A DNA stretch of 64,000 bases from Chloroflexus sp034434295 (GTDB lineage: Bacteria; Chloroflexota; Chloroflexia; Chloroflexales; Chloroflexaceae), in assembly GCF_034434295.1 (NCBI RefSeq), contig NZ_DAOTZQ010000084.1, positions 14,322 through 78,321 on the forward strand, read 5' to 3'. The notes under the pieces were generated by a model. It was not told the origin of the DNA. It saw only the letters and a list, made by a program, of their open reading frames with translations, and ran no database searches. Position numbers and translations under genes: made by a program. The first letter of the stretch is position 1, and each line of letters starts with the position of its first letter. Below, in pieces: positions 35,770-45,430 of the stretch.

Positions 35770-38700
35770 ATGAAAAAAATGCTACCTGTTGACTTGCCGG
35801 AATGGTTGACCATTGTTGCCAAAATGATCGACGCCGAGCGATACGCCGATCTGACTGCTGCTGCCATAGATGTTCTAACCTCGATGTTACCCGGCTATCA
35901 GGTAGACATTAAATTGTTCCAGAGTGATTTCCAGGATGAATCAGATGCTCTTGTCCATCGTTTGGGGCAGCGTGAAACGTTTGCCTGGCTCGTGATCCGG
36001 CCTGCTGATCTAACTGATGATGATCTGATAATCCTGCAATCAGTTGAGCAATTAATTGTTGCTGGTTATGAGCGCATCCGACAACGGATCGAACGGCAGG
36101 GTTGGCATCGCCGCCTTCAACTTGAAGTCGACGCTTTGCGGGATACACCCCAGCCTGAGCTTATTTGCCAGCGGATGGTGCAACTGCTGACCGATCTGGT
36201 AGGACTTCCGCTCACCATTGGGCTGGCGACACCGATCCATCAGAGTGTTTGGCTTCAGCAGATCGTGCATTACGCGGCACAACCAAACCGCAATGACATT
36301 TCTGAACAACGGTGTTGGACAGCAGAGACCGACCTGAGCAGCATGGTGATCAAGCTAAGCATGCCATTAAGCTCAGCCGCGTACCTGGAAGATTGTGCAC
36401 GTTATAATGTGCGTCCGCACGCAGTGTGGCTGGCGTCGCCCCCCACCTTCTGGTCAGGTGTACCCGTTCGCTTTGGTGGCAAAACCTTTGGCGTCATTTA
36501 TGGCTATACATTTGCCTCCGAACCTCTGAATGAAACCCAACAGCAGATGATTGCTGAAGCGCTTGAGCTGGCTGTTCGCTTACTGCGCACGCCTCTCCTG
36601 CAACGCGAAGTCGATCTTGCCAATCAGCAACACAACATCTGGCAGAAACTTGTCGCCACCAGTGTGCAGCTCCTTGATACCGATCAGGCATTGCAGACGA
36701 TGCTTGATCTCAGTTGCCAGTTGCTGGTGGTAGAAGGTGGTGGTCTGTTCATTTTTGATGAACAGCACAATGAACTGGTGTTTCGTTACGCCTATGGTCG
36801 ACAATCACACCAGTTGGTAGGGATGCGTTTGCCGATGACTCACGGCATCATCGGTCAGTCATTTGCGCTGGGGAAGCCGGTAATTGTGAATGACGCCAGT
36901 GATGATGTGCGACTCAGTCGCGTCATTGATCGGGTGATTGGGTTAAAGTGCTATAACCTGATAACTGTACCGTTTACGTCACCATCTGGTGTGCGTTTCT
37001 GTCTGCAATACATTAATCGCCAGGACGAAGTACCGTTTATTGATACAGACATCGATGAGATACAGGCTACTGCCGCTCTGATGAGTCTGGTTATTGACCG
37101 TACCCGGCAAATTACCCAGATCGCAACCGGTATCGTTCAACAGGCACAAGACCTGGATCGAGATAATGCCGATCTGCGCTCATTACTGGTGCTTAATCAC
37201 AGGTTGCTGGCAGAACAATCGCCTGACCAGCTTTTCCAATTGATTATCGACTCGATCACAAAGCGCATGCGGTTTCAATCGGCTGCGCTGTTTGTCAGTC
37301 AGCGTGAACACGCACTTCATTCGACGCTTGCGTGTGTAGCGGCAACCGGTACGCTCAGTGGTGAATTTCCTGCTGGCTTGCGTCTGGCTATTGGTCGGTT
37401 AGATGCGTTGGTCAATGAGTGGGGACTTGGCGATACTTGCTTTCTGCTTAATCGTCGTAGTGCCAGTTTTGCCACCCTATTCGATTTACCGCAACCGGTA
37501 AGTGAACGCCTGATGGATTTTGGTGCAATTCATTGGCAGCCCGACGATTTGCTGGTGGTGCTATTACGCGCTCCTGACCATCGGGTGCAGGGGGTCTTGC
37601 TCCTTGATCAACCACAGAGCGGTCAACGTCCGGCGATGGCCGATCTTCAGGTGTTGACATTGTATGCCGGTATTGCTGGCTCTGCTATCGATATAGCGCT
37701 TTTGCGCTATCGCCAGCAGCGTAGCCTCGAACGATTGACAGCGCTGAATGGACTGGGAATGGTGATCAATTCGCAGTCACTCCCTCAGCCGCAAGTCCTG
37801 GTTATGACCGCCCGCGGCATGTTAGAGATGGTAGAGGGCAACTGGGCGCAGATCATGTTGTTTGACCCTGAACACGATGAATTGCACTTCGATCAGACAA
37901 TCGGTATGAGTCCGCTCGGAAAGGATGTGGTGTTGACTCTGGCCCGCCGGGCGCTACTTCATCGCCGACCGGTCTTCCGTTCGGCGACCACTGTGGCAAT
38001 ACCACTCCGCAGTACTCAACAGATCATCGGTGTGATTGTTATCGGTGGTGAACACGCTCTCGAAGCGGCCGATGTTGAGATGTTGACGTTGTATGCAAGC
38101 CAGACCGCAATTGCTATCGAGAGTATGCGATTGCTCGATGCGGTGCGACGTGGACATGATAATCTGGCACGGGTGATGGCGGCGGTTGAGGATGGTCTTG
38201 TCTTGTTTGGCGTTGACGGAACAGTTATGGTTGCGAATGAAGCGTTTCATCGCCTGGCTCGTACTGTTGCCTGGTCGCCGCCGTTACTGCGGATTGATGG
38301 GCTGAAGATCGATAATGTCCTGGAATGCTGGGCCAGGCAGCGTGTATTGGAACCTGCAACAGTTGCTGAGTTGCAACGCTCGTTGACCTGTATCGGTGCC
38401 CGGAATGAGCTACATGGAAACGATGGTGTCTTCGCCTGGAAGATCATCCAGGCCGGTGATTTGATTGCTGGCCGTACCTCTGCCTTTCTGCTGACGATTC
38501 GTGATGTGACTGAAGCCAAAAAGGTTGAACAGTTGCGTGAGGATTTGACTCGTATGGTAATTCACGATCTGAAAAATCCTCTTACGGCTATCAAACTCGC
38601 ATTTGAGCGACTGGAGGATGAATTAGGCGATCTTTTCACCGAACGGCAGCAGCAGGCAATGAAAATTGGGCAAAATAATACTACACGTTTGATTGATCTG

Positions 38701-39291
38701 GTCAAGACAATGCTTGATATTGGGCGGCTAGAGAGTGGTCAGATGCCCCTTGACAAAGTGCCGTTGCCGATTGCCGATTTAATCGAGTACACTGTTGATC
38801 GATTGTTGTTTCATGCTCAAGAGAAACAGGTTCAGATTGTGCACGAGGTTGATCCGCACGTGCATTTACTGTTTGCCGATAGTAATATTGTTTCCCGCGT
38901 ATTACAGAATCTCCTCGATAATGCTCTCAAGTTTAGTGAGCCTGAGAGTCAGATTGCTATTGAAGTGCGAATGAAGCCTGCTCAGGGTCAGTCTCAGATC
39001 GTCGCTGTTTCTGATGAGCTGGCGATTCTGGTACCCGGTGATCGAGTTGCGCATATCATTGTTCGTGATCAGGGGCCAGGTATTCCACCCGAAGAGCAGG
39101 ATGTTATTTTCAAGCGGTTCAGTCAGGGCGGTCGTAAGCGGAGCGAAGGGAGTGGCCTGGGGCTGGCATTCTGTAAGCTGGCGGTTGAGGCTCATCGGGG
39201 TGCGATCTGGGTCGAGAGTATGCCGGGGCGCGGCAGCGCGTTTCATTTCACACTGCCGCTGGCCGAGATTTACGATCCTGAACGGGCGTAG
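35770..39291 (+). CDS. Large cytoplasmic multi-GAF/PAS histidine kinase
   Basis: 1,173 residues, no membrane helix. Order: an N-terminal GAF-like region (1-290), three further GAF-like domains (about 303-450, 480-630, 653-785), PAS (from 796, VMAAVEDGLVLFGVDGTVMV), HisKA with His about 932 in VIHDLKNPLTAIK, and HATPase_c (NALKF about 1047, DQGPGIP, GSGLGLAF about 1127). No receiver is attached and none is adjacent. GGAG lies 9 nt before ATG 35770; GTG 35761 is too close to it. It is convergent with the SEC-C gene with no gap. Confidence 0.9.
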   Translation: MKKMLPVDLPEWLTIVAKMIDAERYADLTAAAIDVLTSMLPGYQVDIKLFQSDFQDESDALVHRLGQRETFAWLVIRPADLTDDDLIILQSVEQLIVAGYERIRQRIERQGWHRRLQLEVDALRDTPQPELICQRMVQLLTDLVGLPLTIGLATPIHQSVWLQQIVHYAAQPNRNDISEQRCWTAETDLSSMVIKLSMPLSSAAYLEDCARYNVRPHAVWLASPPTFWSGVPVRFGGKTFGVIYGYTFASEPLNETQQQMIAEALELAVRLLRTPLLQREVDLANQQHNIWQKLVATSVQLLDTDQALQTMLDLSCQLLVVEGGGLFIFDEQHNELVFRYAYGRQSHQLVGMRLPMTHGIIGQSFALGKPVIVNDASDDVRLSRVIDRVIGLKCYNLITVPFTSPSGVRFCLQYINRQDEVPFIDTDIDEIQATAALMSLVIDRTRQITQIATGIVQQAQDLDRDNADLRSLLVLNHRLLAEQSPDQLFQLIIDSITKRMRFQSAALFVSQREHALHSTLACVAATGTLSGEFPAGLRLAIGRLDALVNEWGLGDTCFLLNRRSASFATLFDLPQPVSERLMDFGAIHWQPDDLLVVLLRAPDHRVQGVLLLDQPQSGQRPAMADLQVLTLYAGIAGSAIDIALLRYRQQRSLERLTALNGLGMVINSQSLPQPQVLVMTARGMLEMVEGNWAQIMLFDPEHDELHFDQTIGMSPLGKDVVLTLARRALLHRRPVFRSATTVAIPLRSTQQIIGVIVIGGEHALEAADVEMLTLYASQTAIAIESMRLLDAVRRGHDNLARVMAAVEDGLVLFGVDGTVMVANEAFHRLARTVAWSPPLLRIDGLKIDNVLECWARQRVLEPATVAELQRSLTCIGARNELHGNDGVFAWKIIQAGDLIAGRTSAFLLTIRDVTEAKKVEQLREDLTRMVIHDLKNPLTAIKLAFERLEDELGDLFTERQQQAMKIGQNNTTRLIDLVKTMLDIGRLESGQMPLDKVPLPIADLIEYTVDRLLFHAQEKQVQIVHEVDPHVHLLFADSNIVSRVLQNLLDNALKFSEPESQIAIEVRMKPAQGQSQIVAVSDELAILVPGDRVAHIIVRDQGPGIPPEEQDVIFKRFSQGGRKRSEGSGLGLAFCKLAVEAHRGAIWVESMPGRGSAFHFTLPLAEIYDPERA

Positions 39292-40131
39292 TCAGTCTCC
39301 CAACAAACGCTGACGAGTCTCGGCGATAAAGTTCTGAATCCGGTCGGGATCGGGTTTGTCGGTCGGCAGGATCAAAATGAAGTGACTGAAGATTTCCGAC
39401 CGTTCATCGAGGAGCGTTTGCCAGTTGGCTTCAGGACGTTCACGCCGAATTGCTTCCAGATGAATGTCGGCGAAGGTGCGAATTGGCCCGGCAGTGTCGG
39501 GTGTCAGATGGGCGGTAGGGCCGGCGAGGTAGTAGTTCGGCGCTGTGCGCCCAAGCGGTGTGTCAACCGGCAGCAGATGCCCGACGATCACTTCGTCAAG
39601 CTCCAGGCGCAATGAGGCATGACTGTCGGCCAGAATCAGCGCCTCGCCGGTTAGCAGATCGCGTAGGGTCGCACCGGCATTGGGATGCAGGCGCTCGACC
39701 TGGTACGGACGTAAGCGAACATTGACCCACGTCGGCAGAAGCTGTCGTTCGAGCGGTGATAGATCGCTCTCCGGCATCTGAGCTACCATTTGCTCGACCA
39801 GTGTCTGCCCGTCTGACCGGCGATAGTCGAAAGCAAACCAGATCATGAAGCGGTCGGCCCCGTACCCTTCGCGCTGGTTCAGTTCGGCTAACTGGGCAAA
39901 CTGGTAACGCTGTTGCCAGTATCGATCAAAAGCAGTTTGTAGTTCTGTTGCCTCCGCCTCAGTGGCTCTGGCCAGAATACGTTGTAAGAGCTGGTCTTGC
40001 GCGTTACGCAGGCGTAATTGCTGACTGCGCCATTCCTCTTCGATGCGCAGATGGCAATCCTTGTATTTGCGCCCGCTGCCACAGTGGCAGGGATCGTTGC
40101 GGCCTAATTTAAGCGTTTTGGCTGGGTTCAT
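39292..40131 (-). CDS. SEC-C motif protein
   Basis: 279 residues. The zinc-binding SEC-C motif is at the N-terminus (CHCGSGRKYKDCH, 15-27), the reverse of the C-terminal position in SecA. The rest is an alpha-rich domain (LLQRILARATEAEATELQ) of unknown function. Proteins of this kind are uncharacterised. AAGGAG lies about 14 nt from ATG 40131. It follows the SUMF1-fold gene by 18 nt and is probably the last gene of that operon. Confidence 0.85.
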   Translation of the reverse strand: MNPAKTLKLGRNDPCHCGSGRKYKDCHLRIEEEWRSQQLRLRNAQDQLLQRILARATEAEATELQTAFDRYWQQRYQFAQLAELNQREGYGADRFMIWFAFDYRRSDGQTLVEQMVAQMPESDLSPLERQLLPTWVNVRLRPYQVERLHPNAGATLRDLLTGEALILADSHASLRLELDEVIVGHLLPVDTPLGRTAPNYYLAGPTAHLTPDTAGPIRTFADIHLEAIRRERPEANWQTLLDERSEIFSHFILILPTDKPDPDRIQNFIAETRQRLLGD

Positions 40132-40149
40132 ACAGCGTATTCTCCTTGA

Positions 40150-40959
40150 TTATTCCAGGTCTAGGACAAGGCGCATACCCAGAAACTGGTTGCGCATCGT
40201 CGGTTGTAGTCGAAAGCGACAGGCACAGCGCGCATACCCCTGGGGATTGGCGTAACAACCGCCGCGTAAAATCCGTCTCCCGGTTGCGGTTGGGTCTTCA
40301 CGTCCATCATCGGGTCGGTAGGGATATTCCCGGTCGAGCGATGCTGTCCATTCCCATACATTACCGGCCATATCTTCAACACCATACGGACTCCGTCCGG
40401 CAGGGTATGTTCCGGGCGGGTTAGGTGCTGATCGTCCCCCCTCACGCGTATTGGCGTAATCGGGATGAAATGTCTCGCCCCACGGGAAGCGCCGTCCGTC
40501 AGTGCCGCGAGCGGCGTGCTCCCATTCCGCTTCGGTTGGCAGGCGAAAGCGCAACACAGGCGGTGGCGTAACCGGTTGACCGGTCGGGTTGATCAAGCGG
40601 AGGGACAGACCGGATTGTTGGCTCAGCCAGGTACAGAAGGCCTGGGCTTCGTACCAGGTGATGTCGGTAACCGGTAATGCTGCCAGTGCTTCCGGTGGGG
40701 TTGTGCCATGCCAGGCGGGAGGCGGTGGTACGGCCCCATCGGCAACAGCGCAGGCGTAGAGGGCATTGCTTAGCGGATGTTGAGCAATAGCAAATGCCGG
40801 GAGTGTCAGTTCGTGTTGTGGTGTCTCTTCACGATAGCTTTCGCGGGTACCGCCATAGTGACGGGCCAGGTCACTGATGTCGCTCACAGGTGTGCCCATA
40901 CGAAAGAGTCGTGACGGAATGTGAATAAAAACCGGTAATAATTCACTAAGCCTGCTCAT
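40150..40959 (-). CDS. Formylglycine-generating-enzyme (SUMF1) fold protein, catalytic Cys apparently absent
   Basis: 269 residues of FGE-sulfatase domain: VTDITWYEAQAFCTWLSQQ, RLPTEAEWEHAARG, GRSPYGVEDMAGNVWEWTAS, RRILRGG. In true FGE the end reads GG-S-Y-x-C....YC-x-R-Y-R; here GGCYANPQGYARCACRFR puts Asn and Ala at the two catalytic Cys positions, so sulfatase activation is unlikely by simple alignment. It may be a binding or structural version. Its start overlaps the stop of the upstream unknown gene by 4 nt (ATGA). Confidence 0.85.
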   Translation of the reverse strand: MSRLSELLPVFIHIPSRLFRMGTPVSDISDLARHYGGTRESYREETPQHELTLPAFAIAQHPLSNALYACAVADGAVPPPPAWHGTTPPEALAALPVTDITWYEAQAFCTWLSQQSGLSLRLINPTGQPVTPPPVLRFRLPTEAEWEHAARGTDGRRFPWGETFHPDYANTREGGRSAPNPPGTYPAGRSPYGVEDMAGNVWEWTASLDREYPYRPDDGREDPTATGRRILRGGCYANPQGYARCACRFRLQPTMRNQFLGMRLVLDLE

Positions 40960-41564
40960 CGTTGATAAATCCGATTGAGTCGATCTAGCTCACGCTGGTA
41001 GATCGTCTCGGCGAAATGATCGATGGATGTCACGTTTTGCAGCGCATCATAACCGCGCCGTAGAAAGGTATGGACATGCCCAATACCAGCGAGGCGGGCA
41101 ATGAAGTGGGAGCGGCGGAGCGCCATCCCCAACACTACCGAACGCGACAGGTGAAAGACATTGTACAACGTTGTTCTGACGAGTGTTAACTGGCGAAGGC
41201 GATCATCATATTTGTCGGCCAATCGGTAGAAGAGTTCATACGTGGACTCGTCAAAATCAGTGCCCACATTGGCCTGCCACATACGTTGGGCCAGGTCTTC
41301 ATCGAGTTGATTGGTGAGATCAAGGAGTTCCAGTACCTCCTCAAGGTCGCGCAGGCGTACACCAGGGAGCATACCGATAAAATGGTGCAGGCGTCGGCCT
41401 TCCTGATCGCGCTGGCTGAAATCACGTGGGCCGTACATTTCGTTAAAGAAGAACTCACCCAACGGTTCGTAGGCCGGCACTTCCGCCAGATCACGGTAAT
41501 CGCGACGGAGGCGATTTGATTGAAAGATTTGCAGGGCGATGCGATACTGGCGTAGCGTACTCAT
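40956..41564 (-). CDS. Unknown conserved-looking protein of the TPR/SUMF1 trio
   Basis: 202 residues, mainly helical and charged. Distinctive segments are FFFNEMYGPRDFSQRDQEG, MLPGVRLRDLEEVLELLDL and RRSHFIARLAGIGHVHTFLR. The F-F-x-E-(M/L)-Y-G-P-x-D-F-x-x-R-D pattern seems shared with uncharacterised bacterial proteins, from memory. ATG 41564 overlaps the TPR stop (ATGA), and its own stop overlaps the next start the same way, so translation of all three is coupled. No catalytic motif was recognised. Confidence 0.75.
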   Translation of the reverse strand: MSTLRQYRIALQIFQSNRLRRDYRDLAEVPAYEPLGEFFFNEMYGPRDFSQRDQEGRRLHHFIGMLPGVRLRDLEEVLELLDLTNQLDEDLAQRMWQANVGTDFDESTYELFYRLADKYDDRLRQLTLVRTTLYNVFHLSRSVVLGMALRRSHFIARLAGIGHVHTFLRRGYDALQNVTSIDHFAETIYQRELDRLNRIYQR

Positions 41565-44500
41565 GGTAAACGTTCGATTTGGGCAAGTGCACGCTGACCC
41601 CACTCGCTGGTTGGTTCCCGACTGATCAGGGTCTGATAGGCATCACGGGCGGCGTCAAAATTGGCCTGATCTTCGGCAATAAGACCACTGTAGAAGATAG
41701 CTTCACTGTAGTTCGGGTTCAGAGTAATCGCTTGTTGAATAGCCTGTAAGGCGCTTTCACTTCGGCCCTGGGCGTAATAGGCGCGACCCAACCAGTAGTA
41801 GGCTTCGGGAAAGTTGGCTTGCAGGGTCGTAGCGCGATTGAGGTCACGAATGGCCTGGTCGTATTCACCGTTGCGGATGGCGAGCAGAGCACGACGGTAG
41901 AAGCTCTCGGCAATGCGATCATTGGCGCCAATGGCTGCATCGTAAGCGGCGCGTGCTTCCGCGAAGCGACCGGATTCTTGCAACAATTTGCCGCGGAAGA
42001 GGTGTGCTTCGGCATAGTTACTCTTCTGTTGAATAGCCCGTTCTACCGTCTGAAGTGCTTCTTCGGCCCGACCTAATGCGTATTGGGTCTGGGCCAGCCC
42101 CAGCAGGGCTTCTGGATATTGCGGCTGCAATTCCAGGGCGCGCTGGTAGGCTGCGAGAGCACGCACAAGGTTACCGTTGCGCAAGAGGGCTTCACCCAGC
42201 CAGAATTGAGCCGCAGCATTCGTGTCACCACCGGGCAGTGCAGTGGAAGTCTCGAAGTAGGCCAGTGCAACCCCCCAATTCCCCTGCCCACCGGCCAGCT
42301 CACCCAGGCCAATGTGGGCGGGAATTGACTGTGGATCGGTTGCAATTGCCTGTTGATACGCCTGCTCGGCGGCTGCCAGATCGTTTCGGCGCCGGGCTAT
42401 CTCGGCCAGGGTGAGAAAGGCATTGACTCGCGCTGAAATCGCTTCCGGGTCGGTGCGGTTAGCGGTTAGATCGAGCGTGCGTTGTGCAGTTTGCGCTGCT
42501 GCTTCCAGCCGGTTTCCGTTCAGGTATGCCCGTGCCAGCAATTGATTCACCGTCGCCGATTCGGGATTTCCCGTGAGCGCACGTTCGAGTGCCTGAATCG
42601 CCACCGTTGTGGCATTACCGGCAAGGGCAGCCTGTCCGATGCGGATTAACCGGTCAAGGTCATTCACCCCCTGACCGAGGGCAATCCGGTATTGTTCGAT
42701 GGCGCGATCAGGCTGATTGAGGGGGCCTTCATATAATTCGGCAAGGCGGAGGCGAGCATCGAGATTACGCTCATCGAAGGTGAGCGCATCACGTAGCATG
42801 CGTTCAGCAGTCGCAACATCACCCAGTCGGATATACGTTTCTCCTAACTCAAAGGCGGCCACAGTTGAACGTGGATCAAGCACGAGTGCATCGTGGTAGA
42901 CACTGGCTGCCTCGTCGGGATAGCCGGCATCGTTGTACAACCGGGCCAGTTCAATCGTTGCTTCGACATGTTCGGTGGCCAGGGGAACGAGTAGCCGTTC
43001 AGCTTCAGCAAAACCGCTGGCACCACTCCGCCGTAGCGCACGTGCGAGATGAACGACAGTATATGGCGTCTCTTGCCAGTTCACCAGGGCGCGCCAGTAA
43101 TTAATCGCTGATGGCCAGTCGTCAGCATCTTCAGCCAGTTGTGCCAACAACAGGTGAGCCGGAAAAAAGCGATTATTTCGGTCGAGTGCCTGGCGCAGCC
43201 ATTGCTGAGCACTTTCTCGATCATTGCGTGCCAGGGCAACCATCCCAATTCCGGCATAACCGTCGGGAAGCTGCGGTGCGAGTTCAATGACACGCTGATA
43301 GGTCTGGATGGACGTATCGTACTGCTCGTCCATGCGTAGTGCAAACCCAAGCGCGAGCAAGGTCATCACGTCGTCGGGTTGTTGTTCGCGCAACTGGCGC
43401 AATGCTTCCACACTGGGATTACCACCGCCGACGGTACCGAAGAGCGCAGCTATGAATTGATTGAACGGATTTCGCTGGTTGGAATTTTCTACCGCCCATA
43501 AGACCGCCTCGGTCAGTGCCAGTGCCAATCGCTGTCGTCGTACCAGCTCTTCACTTCGTTCAGCCTGACCGGTGGCCATCAGGCCGCTGCCGGGAAAGAT
43601 GGCGGCCTGACTGGCTGCTTGTTGGCGCCACAAGGTGACTGCCCGGTTACTCTGTTCAGTTGCTACGCGCAGTTGATCTCGTGCCTGGCGTAATGTATCG
43701 GCCGAAGGGAGTGGATTGGCCGTTGCCAGGGCCCAGTAGAAGGGGCCGGTCATTGGTAACCGTGCTTCGAGCGCAGTCAGGGCACGCTCTTCAGAAAATA
43801 CTGCATTCAAGCGAGTTTCATACGCTGAACGAAACGCAACCGGGACATGTGCTACTGTAGCGGCTTTGGTTGGCTCAAATCGGGTAAGTGATGCCTGAGC
43901 TTCGGCGATACGGCCACTCTCGCGATAGGCAGTAGCGATGAGCAGTTCTAGCTCAGGGTCAGCCGGCAACAGATTGCGGGCCTGTTCGAGATCGGAGACA
44001 GCATCAGATGCACGTTGTTCGCGTAATGCCCACAGCGCAAGATTGACCCGCAGTTGACCAAGATCACGCCCATCCAGGAGATTGATCGCCTCGGCAAAAT
44101 AACGCGGTGCCTCGGCATTCCCGGCATCAAGGAGAATTGCACCAAGATTATTGGAGAGTAGTGCTCGTTCACCCTGGGCAAGGCTTAGTGCCGTCTGGTA
44201 TTCCGTTGCTGCTGCACCATACCAGCCGCGCGCCCACAAGAGATTACCACGCAAGACATTGAGTAAGAGAGGGTGAAGCTGGGGATTATTTTCAACCAGG
44301 CGTTGTAGTTGATCAAGCGCCAGATCAGCTTCACCGTGATGATACGCGGCCAGGGCCAGCAGATAGGGCGTCAGGATCGTTTGACCATTGATCGGTTCAG
44401 TACTGATAACGTATCGGTCAGGTATGGCGAAGCGGATGGGAAACCCGTACCAAGCCTGACTAATGTCAATATTGTGCGGCGTGTAAATGATTTCGGGCGA

Positions 44501-44902
44501 CAGGCTGGAGCTGTCGATCATCCCACCGGCTGCAACCTTGCCCCAGACCAGGAGATCGGCGTTTGTCTGGCGGGCAAGGGCAAGGGCTTCTGCCCCATTG
44601 GCCGGCTTTGTGTCGCTCAAGACGACGTGAACAAGGTTTTCACCTTGATTGCGTAATTGACGTGCCAGTGCATTGGCGATTTGCTGTCCGGTACGCCCGT
44701 CCTGATCGGCGAATGGCGTTACTACGATCACAAAGCGCGGGTCAGCAGGTCGCGAGACGAGGAAAAGGCCAATGACAACACCTGCGACGAGTAATGCGAG
44801 CAATGGCCAGGGCAGACGCTTGCGCCAGGAGATTGGTTTTTCCGTAGTTGCTTTTTCCGTGACAACCGAATCCGTCGGTTTGCGTTGCCGTGGCCATCGC
44901 AT
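41561..44902 (-). CDS. Giant membrane-anchored TPR protein
   Basis: 1,113 residues. A cytoplasmic tail precedes one transmembrane helix (about 31-50, PWPLLALLVAGVVIGLFLVS). An adenylate-cyclase-like or TolB-like sensor region follows (FVIVVTPFADQDGRTGQQIA). From about 200 on there are many tetratricopeptide repeats (for example YPEALLGLAQTQYALGRAEE, NYAEAHLFRGKLLQESGRFA). It probably scaffolds proteins outside the membrane. AAGGAG 7 nt before ATG 44902 sets the start. First gene of the coupled trio with the unknown and SUMF1-fold proteins. Confidence 0.85.
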   Translation of the reverse strand: MRWPRQRKPTDSVVTEKATTEKPISWRKRLPWPLLALLVAGVVIGLFLVSRPADPRFVIVVTPFADQDGRTGQQIANALARQLRNQGENLVHVVLSDTKPANGAEALALARQTNADLLVWGKVAAGGMIDSSSLSPEIIYTPHNIDISQAWYGFPIRFAIPDRYVISTEPINGQTILTPYLLALAAYHHGEADLALDQLQRLVENNPQLHPLLLNVLRGNLLWARGWYGAAATEYQTALSLAQGERALLSNNLGAILLDAGNAEAPRYFAEAINLLDGRDLGQLRVNLALWALREQRASDAVSDLEQARNLLPADPELELLIATAYRESGRIAEAQASLTRFEPTKAATVAHVPVAFRSAYETRLNAVFSEERALTALEARLPMTGPFYWALATANPLPSADTLRQARDQLRVATEQSNRAVTLWRQQAASQAAIFPGSGLMATGQAERSEELVRRQRLALALTEAVLWAVENSNQRNPFNQFIAALFGTVGGGNPSVEALRQLREQQPDDVMTLLALGFALRMDEQYDTSIQTYQRVIELAPQLPDGYAGIGMVALARNDRESAQQWLRQALDRNNRFFPAHLLLAQLAEDADDWPSAINYWRALVNWQETPYTVVHLARALRRSGASGFAEAERLLVPLATEHVEATIELARLYNDAGYPDEAASVYHDALVLDPRSTVAAFELGETYIRLGDVATAERMLRDALTFDERNLDARLRLAELYEGPLNQPDRAIEQYRIALGQGVNDLDRLIRIGQAALAGNATTVAIQALERALTGNPESATVNQLLARAYLNGNRLEAAAQTAQRTLDLTANRTDPEAISARVNAFLTLAEIARRRNDLAAAEQAYQQAIATDPQSIPAHIGLGELAGGQGNWGVALAYFETSTALPGGDTNAAAQFWLGEALLRNGNLVRALAAYQRALELQPQYPEALLGLAQTQYALGRAEEALQTVERAIQQKSNYAEAHLFRGKLLQESGRFAEARAAYDAAIGANDRIAESFYRRALLAIRNGEYDQAIRDLNRATTLQANFPEAYYWLGRAYYAQGRSESALQAIQQAITLNPNYSEAIFYSGLIAEDQANFDAARDAYQTLISREPTSEWGQRALAQIERLP

Positions 44903-45112
44903 ATCCTCGCTCCTTACCACCGTAGACCATACCATCTCCTATTGTAAGCAGTTTTGATGATATTTCAAGCAGTGGTATTGATTATGATTTTGTTGTTAAC
45001 AATGAGAATGGCTTACAGGCATTGAATGGTGGTGTGAGGGTGTCCTTATATCAAATCTGGCGTCATAGAATTTGCCACACCTGCACGGATACCTTCTCTG
45101 GAAGGTTGCCCG
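44903..45112. other. Intergenic DNA upstream of the TPR operon
   Basis: AT-rich DNA (TATTTCAAGCAGTGGTATTG and TTTTGTTGTTAACAATG) that probably contains the TPR operon promoter; no hexamer pair was convincing. No gene is seen. Confidence 0.35.
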
Positions 45113-45153
45113 CGGCACAGCGTTTGGAGTGCGGCAGCCATGCTGCCGCACCC
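45113..45153 (+). repeat. Isolated family-1 palindrome core
   Basis: TTTGGAGTGCGGCAGCCATG and the following CTGCCGCACC repeat the central hairpin of the family-1 elements. The rest of the element is absent, so this is a fragment or a stand-alone REP-like palindrome. Confidence 0.5.
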
Positions 45154-45430
45154 ACCAGGCTCACGTGGTGGGCGTGTCGCAGTGGTGAGCCTGATGGCAA
45201 TGGGAATGACGTGCGGTCTCATCTACAAAGGAATGTCGTATGCGAGCCAGAATAACGCAGATACAAGGCGTCAGCTTCCCGCTTTGCCGGGCACGATTGT
45301 TCCTATTGCGTCCAGTAGGGGCGCACGGCTGTACGCACCTACTACGTTCGCCACGAATGCCTGTATCTGGAGTCTGTTTAACGTGATTGAGGTGTGAGAA
45401 CCTGTAATCCCGGTTCCTGCAATTTTGACT
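45154..45430. other. Gene-free stretch between repeats
   Basis: No ORF with a ribosome site or coding character is visible. An imperfect palindrome (GTAGGGGCGCACGG and the following CGTACGCACCTAC) lies around 45315-45342. The stretch separates a palindrome fragment from a full family-1 element. Confidence 0.35.

Noticed and set aside
40150..41564. Sulfatase-activation or defence island call for the SUMF1/TPR genes
   Set aside because: No sulfatase, nuclease or known defence gene is adjacent, and the FGE cysteines seem absent.
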